Shown: piece after piece, positions 55,621 through 64,000 of the stretch
Layout: each line of letters begins with the position of its first letter
How positions within the stretch are numbered: position 1 is the stretch's first letter
Assembly: GCF_001632745.1 (NCBI RefSeq)
Contig: NZ_LQRT01000011.1
Location: forward strand, 1 to 64,000
DNA: 64,000 nt
Direction: 5' to 3'
From: Aquimarina aggregata
GTDB lineage: Bacteria; Bacteroidota; Bacteroidia; Flavobacteriales; Flavobacteriaceae
The notes under the pieces: generated by a model
What the model was told of the DNA's origin: nothing
What the model saw: the letters and a program-made list of their open reading frames with translations, nothing else
The model's database searches: none
Translations under genes and position numbers: made by a program

Positions 55621-56688
55621 ATGAGTCATCACATCAAACCAGGAGTTGCTACAGGAGATGAAGTCCAAGCAATCTTTAAATTTGCAAAAGAAAAAGCTTT
55701 TGCATTACCTGCAGTGAATGTAATAGGTTCTAATACGATTAATGCCGTTTTAGAAACTGCTGCAGAATTAAATTCTCCTGTAATTATTCAATTCTCAAAT
55801 GGAGGAGCGCAATTTAATGCTGGGAAAGGTCTTTCTAATGAAGGACAAAAAGCTGCGATAGCTGGAGCTGTTGCCGGAGCAAAACATGTGCATCTTATGG
55901 CCGAAGCCTATGGGGTTCCTGTAATTTTGCACACTGACCACTGTGCTAAAAAATTACTTCCCTGGATAGACGGACTATTAGACGCGGGAGAAGAGTTTTT
56001 TAAACAAACAGGAAAACCTTTATACAGTTCTCATATGATTGATTTATCAGAAGAATCAATCGAAGAGAATATCGAAATCTGTAAAGAATACCTTGCTCGT
56101 ATGAGTAAAATGGGAATGACTTTAGAGATCGAACTTGGTATTACAGGGGGTGAAGAAGACGGTGTAGATAATAGTGACGTAGATGATTCTAAGCTATATA
56201 CACAACCCGAAGAAGTTGCTTATGCTTATGAAGAACTAAGTAAAGTTAGTGATAAATTTACTGTAGCCGCAGCTTTCGGGAATGTACACGGAGTATATAA
56301 GCCGGGTAATGTAAAACTAACTCCAAAAATTCTTAAAAATTCTCAGGAATTTATCTCAGAAAAATACAATGTTGATCATAACCACATTGATTTTGTATTT
56401 CACGGAGGTAGCGGTTCTACATTAGAAGAAATAAGAGAAGCTATTGGGTACGGAGTAATTAAGATGAATATTGATACAGATCTTCAATTTGCATTTAATG
56501 AAGGAATTCGTGACTATATGACTTCTAAAATTGAATATCTAAAAACACAAATAGGTAATCCTGAAGGAACTGAGGAACCTAACAAGAAGTATTATGATCC
56601 TAGAAAATGGTTAAGAGAGGGTGAAATCACCTTTAAAAACCGTCTTAAAAAGGCATTCGAAGATCTAAATAATGTGAACACATTATAA
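55621..56688 (+). CDS. fbaA: Class II fructose-bisphosphate aldolase
   Basis: 355 residues, class IIA type as in E. coli. It cleaves fructose-1,6-bisphosphate to DHAP and glyceraldehyde-3-phosphate with zinc. Zinc ligands lie in ILHTDHCAKK, GNVHGVYKPGNVKL and DFVFHGGSGS; the loop ELGITGGEEDGVDNSD carries the Na+/Glu region; VIKMNIDTDLQFAF is the substrate phosphate site. Length and ending (FKNRLKKAFEDLNNVNTL) are normal. Followed by a terminator, then accD. Confidence 0.97.
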   Translation: MSHHIKPGVATGDEVQAIFKFAKEKAFALPAVNVIGSNTINAVLETAAELNSPVIIQFSNGGAQFNAGKGLSNEGQKAAIAGAVAGAKHVHLMAEAYGVPVILHTDHCAKKLLPWIDGLLDAGEEFFKQTGKPLYSSHMIDLSEESIEENIEICKEYLARMSKMGMTLEIELGITGGEEDGVDNSDVDDSKLYTQPEEVAYAYEELSKVSDKFTVAAAFGNVHGVYKPGNVKLTPKILKNSQEFISEKYNVDHNHIDFVFHGGSGSTLEEIREAIGYGVIKMNIDTDLQFAFNEGIRDYMTSKIEYLKTQIGNPEGTEEPNKKYYDPRKWLREGEITFKNRLKKAFEDLNNVNTL

Positions 56689-56701
56689 TGACTGAAAAAC
56701 C

Positions 56702-56736
56702 AAGCTGGAACTCTTTACTAGGAGTTTCAGCTTTTT
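56702..56736 (+). terminator. Terminator after fbaA
   Basis: AAGCTGGAACTC (56702-56713) pairs with GAGTTTCAGCTT (56722-56733) with one G-T wobble, 8-base loop, then TTTT. Lies about 14 bases after the stop and 15 before accD. Confidence 0.7.
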
Positions 56737-56750
56737 TAATACAATAATTT

Positions 56751-57608
56751 ATGGCTTGGTTTAAGAGAACACAAAAAGGTATACAGACAGCTACAGAGGA
56801 CAAAAAAGATGTCCCTAAAGGGCTTTGGTACAAATCTCCAACTGGAAAAATTGTAGATGCAGAACAACTGGAAAAAAACTTTTATGTAAGTCCAGAAGAT
56901 GGATATCACGTAAGAATTGGTAGTAAAGAATATTTTGAAATTTTATTCGATGATAACAAATTCAAAGAATTAGATAAAAATCTTTCTTCAAAAGACCCTC
57001 TTAAATTCGAAGACAAGAAAAAATATACAGATCGTCTTAAAGAAGCGCAAGAAAAAACAAATCTTAAGGATGCTGTACGAACAGCCGTAGGTAAATCTAA
57101 TGGTAATGATTTAGTTATTGCTTGTATGGATTTCTCATTTATTGGTGGTTCTATGGGTAGTGTAGTAGGCGAAAAAATCGCTCGGGCTGCAGACTATTCT
57201 TTAAAGAACAACATTCCTTTTATGATTATTTCAAAATCAGGAGGAGCACGTATGATGGAAGCTGCTTTATCACTAATGCAATTAGCAAAAACATCTGCGA
57301 AATTAGCACAATTGGCCGATGCAGGAATTCCTTATATTTCTCTATGTACTGATCCAACTACAGGAGGTACAACCGCTTCTTTTGCCATGCTTGGAGACAT
57401 CAACATATCCGAACCAGGAGCATTAATAGGTTTTGCAGGACCAAGAGTAGTAAGAGATACTACCGGTAAAGAATTACCAGAAGGTTTTCAAACTTCAGAA
57501 TTTTTATTAGAGCACGGGTTTTTAGATTATATAACTCCAAGACAACATTTAAAACAAAAAGTAAATCTTTACTTAGATTTAATTTTAAATAGACCTCTTC
57601 CAAATTAG
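56751..57608 (+). CDS. accD: Acetyl-CoA carboxylase carboxyltransferase beta subunit, without zinc ribbon
   Basis: 285 residues. With AccA it transfers the carboxyl group from biotin to acetyl-CoA in the first step of fatty-acid synthesis. The crotonase-fold part is intact: [52 protein letters not shown], and [22 protein letters not shown]. The N-terminal zinc ribbon is altered: the four Cys of E. coli AccD correspond to Ser29, Gly32 (WYKSPTGK) and Ser47, Asp50 (VSPEDGYH). Surrounding residues ([16 protein letters not shown]) remain aligned, so the fold segment is kept without metal. An 18-bp terminator follows. Confidence 0.95.
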   Translation: MAWFKRTQKGIQTATEDKKDVPKGLWYKSPTGKIVDAEQLEKNFYVSPEDGYHVRIGSKEYFEILFDDNKFKELDKNLSSKDPLKFEDKKKYTDRLKEAQEKTNLKDAVRTAVGKSNGNDLVIACMDFSFIGGSMGSVVGEKIARAADYSLKNNIPFMIISKSGGARMMEAALSLMQLAKTSAKLAQLADAGIPYISLCTDPTTGGTTASFAMLGDINISEPGALIGFAGPRVVRDTTGKELPEGFQTSEFLLEHGFLDYITPRQHLKQKVNLYLDLILNRPLPN

Positions 57609-57628
57609 TAGGTCCCTTTAACAAATGA

Positions 57629-57670
57629 AAACAACAAAAGACATGGCTTATACCATGTCTTTTGTTGTTT
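57629..57670. terminator. Strong terminator after accD
   Basis: AAACAACAAAAGACATGG (57629-57646) and CCATGTCTTTTGTTGTTT (57653-57670) pair perfectly over 18 bp with loop CTTATA. It can serve the convergent lipoprotein gene as well. Confidence 0.85.
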
Positions 57671-57717
57671 AAAATCGTATTCATATCAAAATAAGAACTC
57701 TAAACAAGCGTTTAAGA

Positions 57718-58545
57718 CTATAACTGGATTTCCTGTTCATCACCATCGACATTTGTAAAAACAGCCTTATTATCACATACTCCATCCCCATAATTTAACA
57801 CCCCACTATAGTTTGTTCTTACTAAATTAACGATACCACTCACAATAAACTTACAACTTGCCTCGCGACGTATAGGCTCTACAATTGTCGTACTATGTAC
57901 ATTTCCATTTACAAAATTAGTTTCCCATTCTCCCGTAATTAAAAACACATTATCTCCCCAATTACCATTAAAAGAACCTTCAATCCATTCTCTCACTTTT
58001 GTTCCTTTTCTAGAAGCTTGCGATCCATCTTCGAATGTTATACTTAAATCCAAATTCATCGCATATTGTGGATTTCCATTTTCATTAGTTCTTTGCCTTG
58101 TTATCGTTTTAGCTCCTTCAAACTCCACTTCGTTTATAAAAAAGTCAACTAATTCATAGTTAATAACCAATGTACTTGCATCAATATTAGAAACATAAGA
58201 CATTTTAACTATTCCTTTTAGTACATTTCCTCCACGTACCTCACATCCTTCGGTCCCAAAATCAACCGTAACTTCTTTTGAGGTATTGGTAATTTCAACA
58301 GTAACTAATGCACACTCTGGTAAAAATGGATGAATTGGACTTTTCACAAGACTTTCTTCAACCTCATAAATCTGCAAAAAAGTATCACTTATAACTTCGG
58401 TAGCGTTATCCACTTTTGCAGTAAGTTCAACTTCTTCTTGATTAAGAGGTTCTGTAGTTTGATCATTAGCTTCATCTGTATCACACCCAACAAATACTCC
58501 AGATATAAACACTAGTAAACCATACTTTAAAATGCTGTTTTTCAT
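57718..58545 (-). CDS. Lipoprotein of unknown function
   Basis: 275 residues from the ATG at 58545; an upstream in-frame ATG is less likely because the lipoprotein signal (LKYGLLVFISGVFVGC, Cys at residue 21) begins at this one. An acidic, Thr/Glu-rich linker (DTDEANDQTTEPLNQEE) follows. The mature part is beta-rich: VTVDFGTEGCEVRGGNVLKG, INYELVDFFINEVEFEGAKT, TGEWETNFVNG and a final SGVLNYGDGVCDNKAVF. Four Cys residues could form two disulfides. I do not recognise the family; similar beta-type lipoproteins are frequent on Bacteroidota cell surfaces. Confidence 0.75.
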   Translation of the reverse strand: MKNSILKYGLLVFISGVFVGCDTDEANDQTTEPLNQEEVELTAKVDNATEVISDTFLQIYEVEESLVKSPIHPFLPECALVTVEITNTSKEVTVDFGTEGCEVRGGNVLKGIVKMSYVSNIDASTLVINYELVDFFINEVEFEGAKTITRQRTNENGNPQYAMNLDLSITFEDGSQASRKGTKVREWIEGSFNGNWGDNVFLITGEWETNFVNGNVHSTTIVEPIRREASCKFIVSGIVNLVRTNYSGVLNYGDGVCDNKAVFTNVDGDEQEIQL

Positions 58546-58649
58546 AATATTTAATTTTAACGTTACCTTCTTATGACTAAACACTTTACAAAAGGTTTAA
58601 TCAAATATGTTTTTTTTCATATAAAATGCAATTCTAATTCAAAAAATAT

Positions 58650-58657
58650 TATATTTG
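58650..58657 (+). promoter_or_regulatory. -7 element of rpsO
   Basis: TATATTTG matches TAnnTTTG, 54 bases before the rpsO ATG. It overlaps an upstream in-frame TTG, which therefore cannot be the translation start. Confidence 0.5.
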
Positions 58658-58711
58658 CACGCTGATAACAAGGCGTTATCAATACATAAAAATCATTTAA
58701 ATAATATTGGA

Positions 58712-58981
58712 ATGTATTTAACAAAAGAGATTAAAGAAGAGATCTTCGCAAAGCACGGTAAAGGAAAAAATGACAGTGGTACTGCAGAAGCTCAGATTGC
58801 ATTATTTACTCACAGAATTACTCACTTAACAGAACACTTAAAAAAGAATCGTAAAGATTATAATACTGAGCGTTCGTTAGTAAAGTTAGTAGGAAAACGT
58901 AGAGACTTATTAGATTATCTTATTAAGAAAGATATTTTAAGATATCGTGCGATTATTAAAGAATTAGATTTAAGAAAATAA
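58712..58981 (+). CDS. rpsO: 30S ribosomal protein S15
   Basis: 89 residues from ATG at 58712, the usual S15 length and start (MYLTKEIKEEIFAKHGKG). A TTG 19 codons upstream lies inside the promoter element and is rejected. Conserved: NDSGTAEAQIALFTHRITHL, LTEHLKKNRKDYNTERSL, LVGKRRDLLDYL and the end RYRAIIKELDLRK. S15 binds 16S rRNA helices 20-22 and nucleates the platform. As in many bacteria pnp lies immediately downstream; a terminator-like stem separates them. Confidence 0.97.
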   Translation: MYLTKEIKEEIFAKHGKGKNDSGTAEAQIALFTHRITHLTEHLKKNRKDYNTERSLVKLVGKRRDLLDYLIKKDILRYRAIIKELDLRK

Positions 58982-58983
58982 TA

Positions 58984-59012
58984 AAAAAGAGAGGCTATAT
59001 GCCTCTCTTTTT
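58984..59012 (+). terminator. Terminator after rpsO
   Basis: AAAAAGAGAGGC (58984-58995) pairs with GCCTCTCTTTTT (59001-59012) around TATAT, and the T tract continues to 59014. Could attenuate read-through into pnp. Confidence 0.8.
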
Positions 59013-59095
59013 TTTAATGATATTGAAATCTTTTTTAAGGTTTCGAATAAAAACATTCTTACTTCACTAGAGTCAGAATGAATGCCTTAGTTTTT

Positions 59096-59214
59096 CATTG
59101 GTCGAACAATTACTACAACAACACAACCTTGTCCGTCCGAGTAAGACGGAAACCAATGTTTAATTACTACCACTAAGCTTGTATAATACATATAAGTTAT
59201 GAAGTGGTAGATTA
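59096..59214 (+). promoter_or_regulatory. Structured 5' leader of pnp
   Basis: Three helices can be drawn. CATTGGT (59096-59102) with ACCAATG (59152-59158) encloses a hairpin TCCGTC (59132-59137)/GACGGA (59145-59150). A second stem-loop pairs TAAT...CTACCACT (59161-59174) with AGTGGTAG-ATTA (59203-59214), with a 2-base bulge and a 28-base loop, ending 13 bases before the ATG. In E. coli the pnp leader contains an RNase III-cut hairpin through which PNPase represses itself; an analogous role here is inference. Confidence 0.5.
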
Positions 59215-59227
59215 GAATCAAAAAAAT

Positions 59228-61420
59228 ATGATTCCAAAAGTGTATAGAGAGGTCATTGACCTTGGTGACGGTAGAGAAATTTCTATCGAAACTGGAAAAT
59301 TAGCAAAGCAGGCGCATGGCTCTGTTGTTGTGCAATCGGGCAAATGTATGTTACTATGTACAGTTGTTTCAAATTACAAACAAAGTGATGTAGATTTTTT
59401 ACCGTTAACTGTAGATTACAGAGAAAAATTTGCAGCTGCTGGTCGTTATCCAGGTGGTTTTTTCAAAAGAGAAGCTAGACCTAGTGATGGTGAAGTATTA
59501 ACAATGAGATTGGTGGATCGTGTACTACGTCCATTATTCCCTAAAGATTATCATGCAGAGACTCAAGTTATGATTCAGTTAATGTCTCATGATGAAGACG
59601 TTATGCCTGATGCAATGGCAGGATTAGCTGCCTCTGCAGCAATCCAATTATCTGATTTCCCATTTGAATGTGCAATTTCAGAAGCTCGTGTAGGTCGTAT
59701 AAATGGTGAGTTTATCATCAACCCAACTAGAGCGCAATTAGAAGAATCAGATATCGATATGATGATTGGTGCTTCTGCAGATTCCGTAATGATGGTTGAA
59801 GGTGAGATGGATGAGATTTCTGAAGAAGAAATGGTAGAAGCAATTAAGTTCGCACATGAAGCTATTAAAGTTCAATGTGCAGCACAACTTAAATTAGCAG
59901 AAGCTTTCGGAAAAAAAGAAACTCGTGAATACGATCCTGAAAGAGAAGATGAAGATCTTGCTAAGAAAATTCATGATATGGCGTATGATAAAGTATACGC
60001 AATTGCAAAAGCCGGTTCCTCTAAAAAAGAGCGTGGTTTAGCATTTTCTGAAATAAAAGAAGAAATCACTGCTAGTTTTTCTGAAGAAGAATTAGAAGAT
60101 TTTGGAGATTTAGTTTCTAAATATTTCTATAAAGCTGAAAAAGCTGCGATTCGTGATCTTACTTTAAATGAAGGATTACGTCTTGATGGTCGTAAAACAG
60201 ATGAGATCAGACCAATTTGGTGTGAGGTAGATTACTTACCTTCTACACATGGATCTTCTATTTTTACAAGAGGGGAAACTCAAGCCTTAGCTACAGTAAC
60301 CTTAGGTACCTCAAGAGAAGCTAATCAAATAGACATGCCTTCTTTTGAAGGAGAAGAAACTTTCTACTTACATTACAACTTCCCTCCTTTTTCTACTGGA
60401 GAAGCACGACCAATACGTGGTACATCTCGTAGAGAAGTAGGACATGGTAACTTAGCACAACGTGCCTTAAAAGGCATGATTCCTGAAGATTGCCCATATA
60501 CTGTACGTGTAGTATCTGAAGTATTAGAATCAAATGGTTCTTCTTCTATGGCCACTGTATGTTCTGGTACTATGGCTTTAATGGATGCTGGTGTACAACT
60601 TAAAAAACCTGTTTCTGGTATTGCAATGGGTCTTATCTCAGATGGTGATACTGGTAAATATGCGGTTCTTTCTGATATTTTAGGTGATGAAGATCACTTA
60701 GGTGATATGGATTTTAAAGTTACTGGTACTGCAGATGGTATTACTGCTTGTCAAATGGATATTAAAGTAAAAGGATTATCTTATGAAATCCTAGTCAATG
60801 CATTAAAGCAAGCTGCCGATGGACGTTTACATATTCTTGGTAAACTAACGGATACGATTGCAGAACCAAATGCTGATGTTAAAGGGCATGCTCCAAAAAT
60901 GGTTACAAAAACTATTCCTGGAGAATATATTGGAGCATTAATTGGACCTGGTGGTAAAGTAATTCAAGAATTACAAAAAGAAACAGGTACTACTATTGTT
61001 ATCAATGAAGATCCAGTTACCGAAGAAGGTAATGTAGAAATATTAGGTACAAATCAAGAAGGAATTGATGCTGTATTAGCTAAAATTGATTCTATCACTT
61101 TTAAACCTCAGGTGGGTAGCGTATACGAAGTAAAAGTAATCAAAATGTTAGATTTTGGTGCTGTTGTAGAGTATATGGAAGCTCCTGGTAACGAAGTACT
61201 ACTACATGTTTCTGAATTAGCATGGGAACGTACAGAAAATGTTAGCGACGTAGTTAATATGGGTGATGTATTTGATGTTAAATATTTTGGTATTGACTCA
61301 AGAACACGTAAAGAAAAAGTTTCTAGAAAAGCCCTATTACCTAGACCTCCTAGACCAGAAGGTGGTGATAAGAGAGATGATAGAAGACCTCCTCGTAGAG
61401 ATAAAAAAGATAATAATTAA
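59228..61420 (+). CDS. pnp: Polyribonucleotide nucleotidyltransferase (PNPase)
   Basis: 730 residues. It degrades mRNA phosphorolytically 3' to 5'. Domain order: first RNase PH core (about 1-140: [36 protein letters not shown]), an alpha-helical linker (240-310), second RNase PH core (315-550: [55 protein letters not shown] with catalytic Asp residues), KH domain (560-620: [15 protein letters not shown]) and S1 domain (630-700: [31 protein letters not shown]). It ends with an Arg/Asp-rich tail ([21 protein letters not shown]). Normal length. Preceded by a structured leader. Confidence 0.97.
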   Translation: MIPKVYREVIDLGDGREISIETGKLAKQAHGSVVVQSGKCMLLCTVVSNYKQSDVDFLPLTVDYREKFAAAGRYPGGFFKREARPSDGEVLTMRLVDRVLRPLFPKDYHAETQVMIQLMSHDEDVMPDAMAGLAASAAIQLSDFPFECAISEARVGRINGEFIINPTRAQLEESDIDMMIGASADSVMMVEGEMDEISEEEMVEAIKFAHEAIKVQCAAQLKLAEAFGKKETREYDPEREDEDLAKKIHDMAYDKVYAIAKAGSSKKERGLAFSEIKEEITASFSEEELEDFGDLVSKYFYKAEKAAIRDLTLNEGLRLDGRKTDEIRPIWCEVDYLPSTHGSSIFTRGETQALATVTLGTSREANQIDMPSFEGEETFYLHYNFPPFSTGEARPIRGTSRREVGHGNLAQRALKGMIPEDCPYTVRVVSEVLESNGSSSMATVCSGTMALMDAGVQLKKPVSGIAMGLISDGDTGKYAVLSDILGDEDHLGDMDFKVTGTADGITACQMDIKVKGLSYEILVNALKQAADGRLHILGKLTDTIAEPNADVKGHAPKMVTKTIPGEYIGALIGPGGKVIQELQKETGTTIVINEDPVTEEGNVEILGTNQEGIDAVLAKIDSITFKPQVGSVYEVKVIKMLDFGAVVEYMEAPGNEVLLHVSELAWERTENVSDVVNMGDVFDVKYFGIDSRTRKEKVSRKALLPRPPRPEGGDKRDDRRPPRRDKKDNN

Positions 61421-61437
61421 TTTATCTTTTTAATTAT

Positions 61438-61484
61438 AAAAAAAGTAGGCTAAATTCTAAATTAGAATTTAGCCTACTTTTTTT
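61438..61484. terminator. Bidirectional terminator between pnp and the convergent lipoprotein gene
   Basis: AAAAGTAGGCTAAATTCTAA (61441-61460) pairs perfectly with the 20 bases at 61462-61481, flanked by A and T tracts. It reaches the stop codon of the minus-strand gene. Confidence 0.9.
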
Positions 61485-61843
61485 TATCGCACGGCCAAAG
61501 CAAAAAAAACCAATCCAACACCAGAAACCATATATGTAACCGGTGTTACAACAAATGTCTTTATATAAGAAAACTTTCTGCTCTTCATTTCTTTTATCTC
61601 TGAACGAGCGATTTTCTCATCCTTTTTATCTATCTCTACAAGAATTTCGGAATCGTTGAAATCTTTAACTACCATTTTCTTATTTTGGTATTTTGTAGTC
61701 GTTATTTTATATTTTTTATTTAATTGAATTTCTGTGTCTGAAAGCTCTATTGCTTTATAACTATGACAACTCGCAAAAACAACACAAATCAATAAAAGAT
61801 TTATCAATAACCTTAGATGCTTTGCGTAGTACAGATTCTTCAT
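61484..61843 (-). CDS. Small lipoprotein of unknown function
   Basis: 119 residues from ATG at 61843; an upstream in-frame ATG adds 20 residues but the lipoprotein signal (HLRLLINLLLICVVFASC) begins here, giving Cys at about residue 26. The mature part is a charged beta-type segment (ITTTKYQNKKMVVKDFNDSEILVEI, EKIARSEIKEMKSRKF) resembling small 'bacteriocin/holin-like' SH3-type lipoproteins, followed by a C-terminal hydrophobic helix (FVVTPVTYMVSGVGLVFFAL). Function unknown. Confidence 0.7.
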   Translation of the reverse strand: MKNLYYAKHLRLLINLLLICVVFASCHSYKAIELSDTEIQLNKKYKITTTKYQNKKMVVKDFNDSEILVEIDKKDEKIARSEIKEMKSRKFSYIKTFVVTPVTYMVSGVGLVFFALAVR

Positions 61844-62054
61844 AATTCTATTATACAGTTTAACTTCTTTTAATGATACTTTCATGATATAGGTTTTATA
61901 CATAGCTTAAAAAGCTATATGTGACTTCACTAATTTACTGATTATTCTGTACACAAGGTATTCAAAAACAACATATTAACTAAAATTACATTTTAACTAA
62001 GCAACCTTTTTAAAGCATTCAGTCTATAAGACACATACTTTAAAAGACAGAGCC

Positions 62055-63110
62055 ATGACACTATTCAAAAAAATTTCTTTAGTTTTTTTCACTACATTAT
62101 TTTTGATTTCATGTGAAAATGAACCTTATGATTTATTTAGTAATCTACAAAAAATCGACTCTGATTCGTCCCTGTTTAATTCTATAAAAACGATTTCTAC
62201 AAACGATGATAAAACCGAGCCTGTTTGTGTGATTTTTATCTATCCATTTAACGTCTATACCTTTGATGATAATTCAGAAGTAGTTGGTAGCAGAATCATC
62301 AACAATAATCTAGAATTTGTAAGCTTACTCGGTCAAACCGAAGAAATTAATGGAGCTATTGGGCTTAGCTACCCCATAACAAGTACATTAGAAGATGGTA
62401 GTACTTTAAGTATTGATGATAATGCAGAACTTAAAGAAACAATTGAAGCATGTATCGAAACCGAAATTATTGGTAATTGTAATAACATACTAGAAGAAGA
62501 AAACTGTATATGGACAATCAATTCTTTAACCGAAAACAAAGAGTACAATAATTCTTTACTTGACTTTTACCAAGATGGAACAGGTATTTTTTATCACAAA
62601 GGTGATGCGTACAGAACATCTTGGGTGTCCTTATTTATTGAAGAAAAATTACACATCAATATTCATTTAGAAGGAGAGTCTCAAACCGCTCAGGATTGGA
62701 ATTTTGACTGGGAAGCTATTATTACCGACGACGATACTATAGAGATAACCAACCAAGACAAAAAATACACCATTCAAAAAAAATGTGCTGTTGAAAACTC
62801 ATGTGATTATGTAGAGTTTAGAGAATGCGCCCTAGAAGGCTTTGACGATAAAGCAGAGTTTACCCTGGATGGATATAAAGAATGCATTGTATCACTTCAG
62901 GAAAATATAAATACAGACGCCGAAGTAACATTTTTCAGCACATATGCTGATGCTGAAGAAGAACAAAACATTTTAGACGCACCTACATATACAAATACCA
63001 CTAATCCCCAACTAGTTTTTGCTAAAATTAGAAATTCAGAAACTAATGTTTCTAAAATTATTAGAATTGTACTATTTGTTGAAGCCTGTAACAATCCAGA
63101 TGCGTCCTAA
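62055..63110 (+). CDS. Lipoprotein of unknown function
   Basis: 351 residues. Signal peptide with lipobox FLISC (Cys20) and acidic residues after it (ENEPYDLF). Cys-rich mature region: VCVIFIYPFNVYTFDDNSEV, EACIETEIIGNCNNILEEENCIW and NSCDYVEFRECALEGFDDKAEF. The segment INSLTENKEYNNSLLDFYQDGTG reads like a lipocalin-type strand pattern. I do not recognise the family precisely. It lies alone before a sigma-factor gene, with a terminator after it. Confidence 0.78.
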   Translation: MTLFKKISLVFFTTLFLISCENEPYDLFSNLQKIDSDSSLFNSIKTISTNDDKTEPVCVIFIYPFNVYTFDDNSEVVGSRIINNNLEFVSLLGQTEEINGAIGLSYPITSTLEDGSTLSIDDNAELKETIEACIETEIIGNCNNILEEENCIWTINSLTENKEYNNSLLDFYQDGTGIFYHKGDAYRTSWVSLFIEEKLHINIHLEGESQTAQDWNFDWEAIITDDDTIEITNQDKKYTIQKKCAVENSCDYVEFRECALEGFDDKAEFTLDGYKECIVSLQENINTDAEVTFFSTYADAEEEQNILDAPTYTNTTNPQLVFAKIRNSETNVSKIIRIVLFVEACNNPDAS

Positions 63111-63120
63111 TGCTATGGTT

Positions 63121-63154
63121 AGCCATCTTTTCTATGAAAGAAAAGATGGCTTTT
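63121..63154 (+). terminator. Terminator after the 62055 lipoprotein gene
   Basis: AGCCATCTTTTCT (63121-63133) pairs perfectly with AGAAAAGATGGCT (63139-63151), loop ATGAA, then TTT. Begins ten bases after the stop. Confidence 0.8.
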
Positions 63155-63378
63155 AAAACTACTTTATTTTGTAACATTTTGCTTAATCCTAAAATTTTAT
63201 TCTTTTTTGACGCAACCTTTAAAAACAACTCAGTCTTAAAAAAATAGATACCTCAGTAATTTATATGCTATTTTTAAAAAGTATTTAGAACAAGTATTAA
63301 AATATATTGAACTCTTTTTGCTTATTAACAATGACGAATAAAACACAAAACAGTAGTCTTTACAAAGCTTAAAACCAA

Positions 63379-63933
63379 TTGGACATAAAAAAACTAATTA
63401 AAAAGTGTCAAAAAAACAATCGCAAAGCACAAAGTGAATTGTTTTATCTCTATAGAGATATACTTTTTGCTTTGAGTCTAAAATATTGCAAAAATTACAA
63501 CGAAGCCGAAGACAACTTACAAGATGCTTTTATCACAATTTTCAATAAAATAAACCAATACAATTTTAAAGGTTCTTTTGAAGGTTGGATGAAAAGAATA
63601 ACTATCAATAAGGCAATTGATAAATACAAAAAGACACCTTATCTAGATAATTTTGTCCAAGAAGAAACTATTGAAGATGTTGTAATTGACGCAGAAGAAT
63701 TACAACTATCATTAGACGAGTTACTCATATATATACAAGAGTTACCAGACAGATATAGATTAGTTTTTAATTTATATGAACTTGATGGATACTCACACAA
63801 AGAGATTGCTACAATGCTTACTATTTCTGAAGGAACTTCTAAATCAAACTTACATAGGGCAAAAAGTATATTAAAAACTAAAATACTATCTGACAAAGAT
63901 TGTTTTAAAAAAAAAGTACTAAGTAATGGCTAA
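63379..63933 (+). CDS. ECF-type RNA polymerase sigma factor
   Basis: 184 residues. Start is TTG at 63379 (MDIKKLIKKCQKNNRKAQSE); no nearby ATG. Sigma-70 region 2 lies at about 10-75 (LFYLYRDILFALSLKYCKNY, EAEDNLQDAFITIFNKI, FKGSFEGWMKRITINKAID) and region 4 at about 115-170 (LPDRYRLVFNLYELDGYSHK, EIATMLTISEGTSKSNLHRAK). This is the ECF sigma group common in Bacteroidota. Its last eight bases overlap the start of the next gene, which probably encodes a membrane-bound partner or anti-sigma factor. Confidence 0.92.
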   Translation: MDIKKLIKKCQKNNRKAQSELFYLYRDILFALSLKYCKNYNEAEDNLQDAFITIFNKINQYNFKGSFEGWMKRITINKAIDKYKKTPYLDNFVQEETIEDVVIDAEELQLSLDELLIYIQELPDRYRLVFNLYELDGYSHKEIATMLTISEGTSKSNLHRAKSILKTKILSDKDCFKKKVLSNG

Positions 63934-64000
63934 CCCAAAAGACATAGGAAAAGTTTTTAAAGAAAAACTAGAGGGTTTTAATACCACTCCTAGCCAATTA
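63926..64000 (+). CDS. Start of a protein following the sigma factor, truncated by the window edge
   Basis: Opens at ATG 63926, inside the sigma-factor reading frame (overlap ATGGCTAA), and runs out of the window after 25 codons: MANPKDIGKVFKEKLEGFN and TTPSQL. In other flavobacteria, as I recall, proteins starting in this way are cytoplasmic N-termini of membrane proteins acting as anti-sigma factors; the remainder is not visible. The overlap indicates translational coupling with the sigma factor. Confidence 0.7.
   Translation, partial: MANPKDIGKVFKEKLEGFNTTPSQL

Noticed and set aside
58655-58711. Longer start (TTG) for rpsO
   Set aside because: It lies inside the TATATTTG promoter element and would add 19 residues not found in S15.

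Overview
The window is a low-GC chromosomal segment of a marine-type member of the Flavobacteriaceae (Bacteroidota), probably close to Aquimarina. Three things support this. There are type IX secretion parts and cargo: a PorT homologue, a DUF5103/T9SS plug protein and a gliding-motility-associated (type B) C-terminal sorting domain. There is a complete Na+-translocating NADH:quinone reductase operon with its own ApbE. Several genes are preceded by the Bacteroidota -7 element TAnnTTTG instead of a Shine-Dalgarno sequence. I see no rRNA, tRNA, CRISPR array, insertion sequence or prophage.

Layout. 1-9827: a surface-protein block, all on +. It holds the 3' part of a proline-free collagen-like protein made of Gly-Ala-Thr/Gly-Gln-Thr triplets, a small secreted protein, a mosaic adhesin of about 1870 residues (Calx-beta, CUB-like, SdrD-B-like, beta-helix) and a T9SS type B cargo protein. 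10280-13644: envelope and housekeeping hydrolases (ClpP, VanY-type peptidase, CAP lipoprotein, M48 peptidase) and a small ankyrin protein. 14093-17495: gpmI, map and a methyltransferase. 17573-21115: a TPR-CHAT (caspase-like) protein cut in two by one in-frame TAA. 21112-30445: apbE, a small conserved protein, a DUF4846 protein, an outer-membrane barrel protein and nqrFEDCBA. 30844-35467: T9SS plug protein, DUF3667 membrane protein, apaG, a DUF6695-like protein and an NRDE/TANGO2 protein. 35641-43812: pruA with two small followers, a PDZ-hydrolase, a membrane-bound LytTR regulator, and GH18-like and GH5 glycosidases. 43914-52878: rsmG, a front-end-type desaturase, an aminotransferase, trkH-trkA, ubiE-porT and a SpoU methyltransferase. 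52916-64000: a BamA/TamA-like protein, fba, accD without its zinc ribbon, rpsO-pnp, lipoproteins, and an ECF sigma factor overlapping a gene that runs off the window.

How the genes work together. NqrA-F pumps Na+ while oxidising NADH. ApbE would attach FMN to NqrB and NqrC, and TrkAH would use the ion gradients for K+ uptake. PorT and the plug protein belong to the machinery that exports proteins such as the type B cargo at 8676-9827. The collagen-like protein, the adhesin and this cargo look like one surface-structure locus.

Most noteworthy: (1) the TPR-CHAT frame interrupted by a single stop; (2) the proline-free collagen-like repeat, whose correct frame is not the one that gives the longest complete ORF; (3) the three-copy TCG motif at 20-21 bp spacing before the T9SS cargo gene; (4) AccD lacking all four zinc cysteines; (5) structured leader hairpins before pnp. 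No clearly novel multi-gene system such as a defence island could be demonstrated; the TPR-CHAT gene and the collagen/adhesin locus are the best candidates for follow-up.
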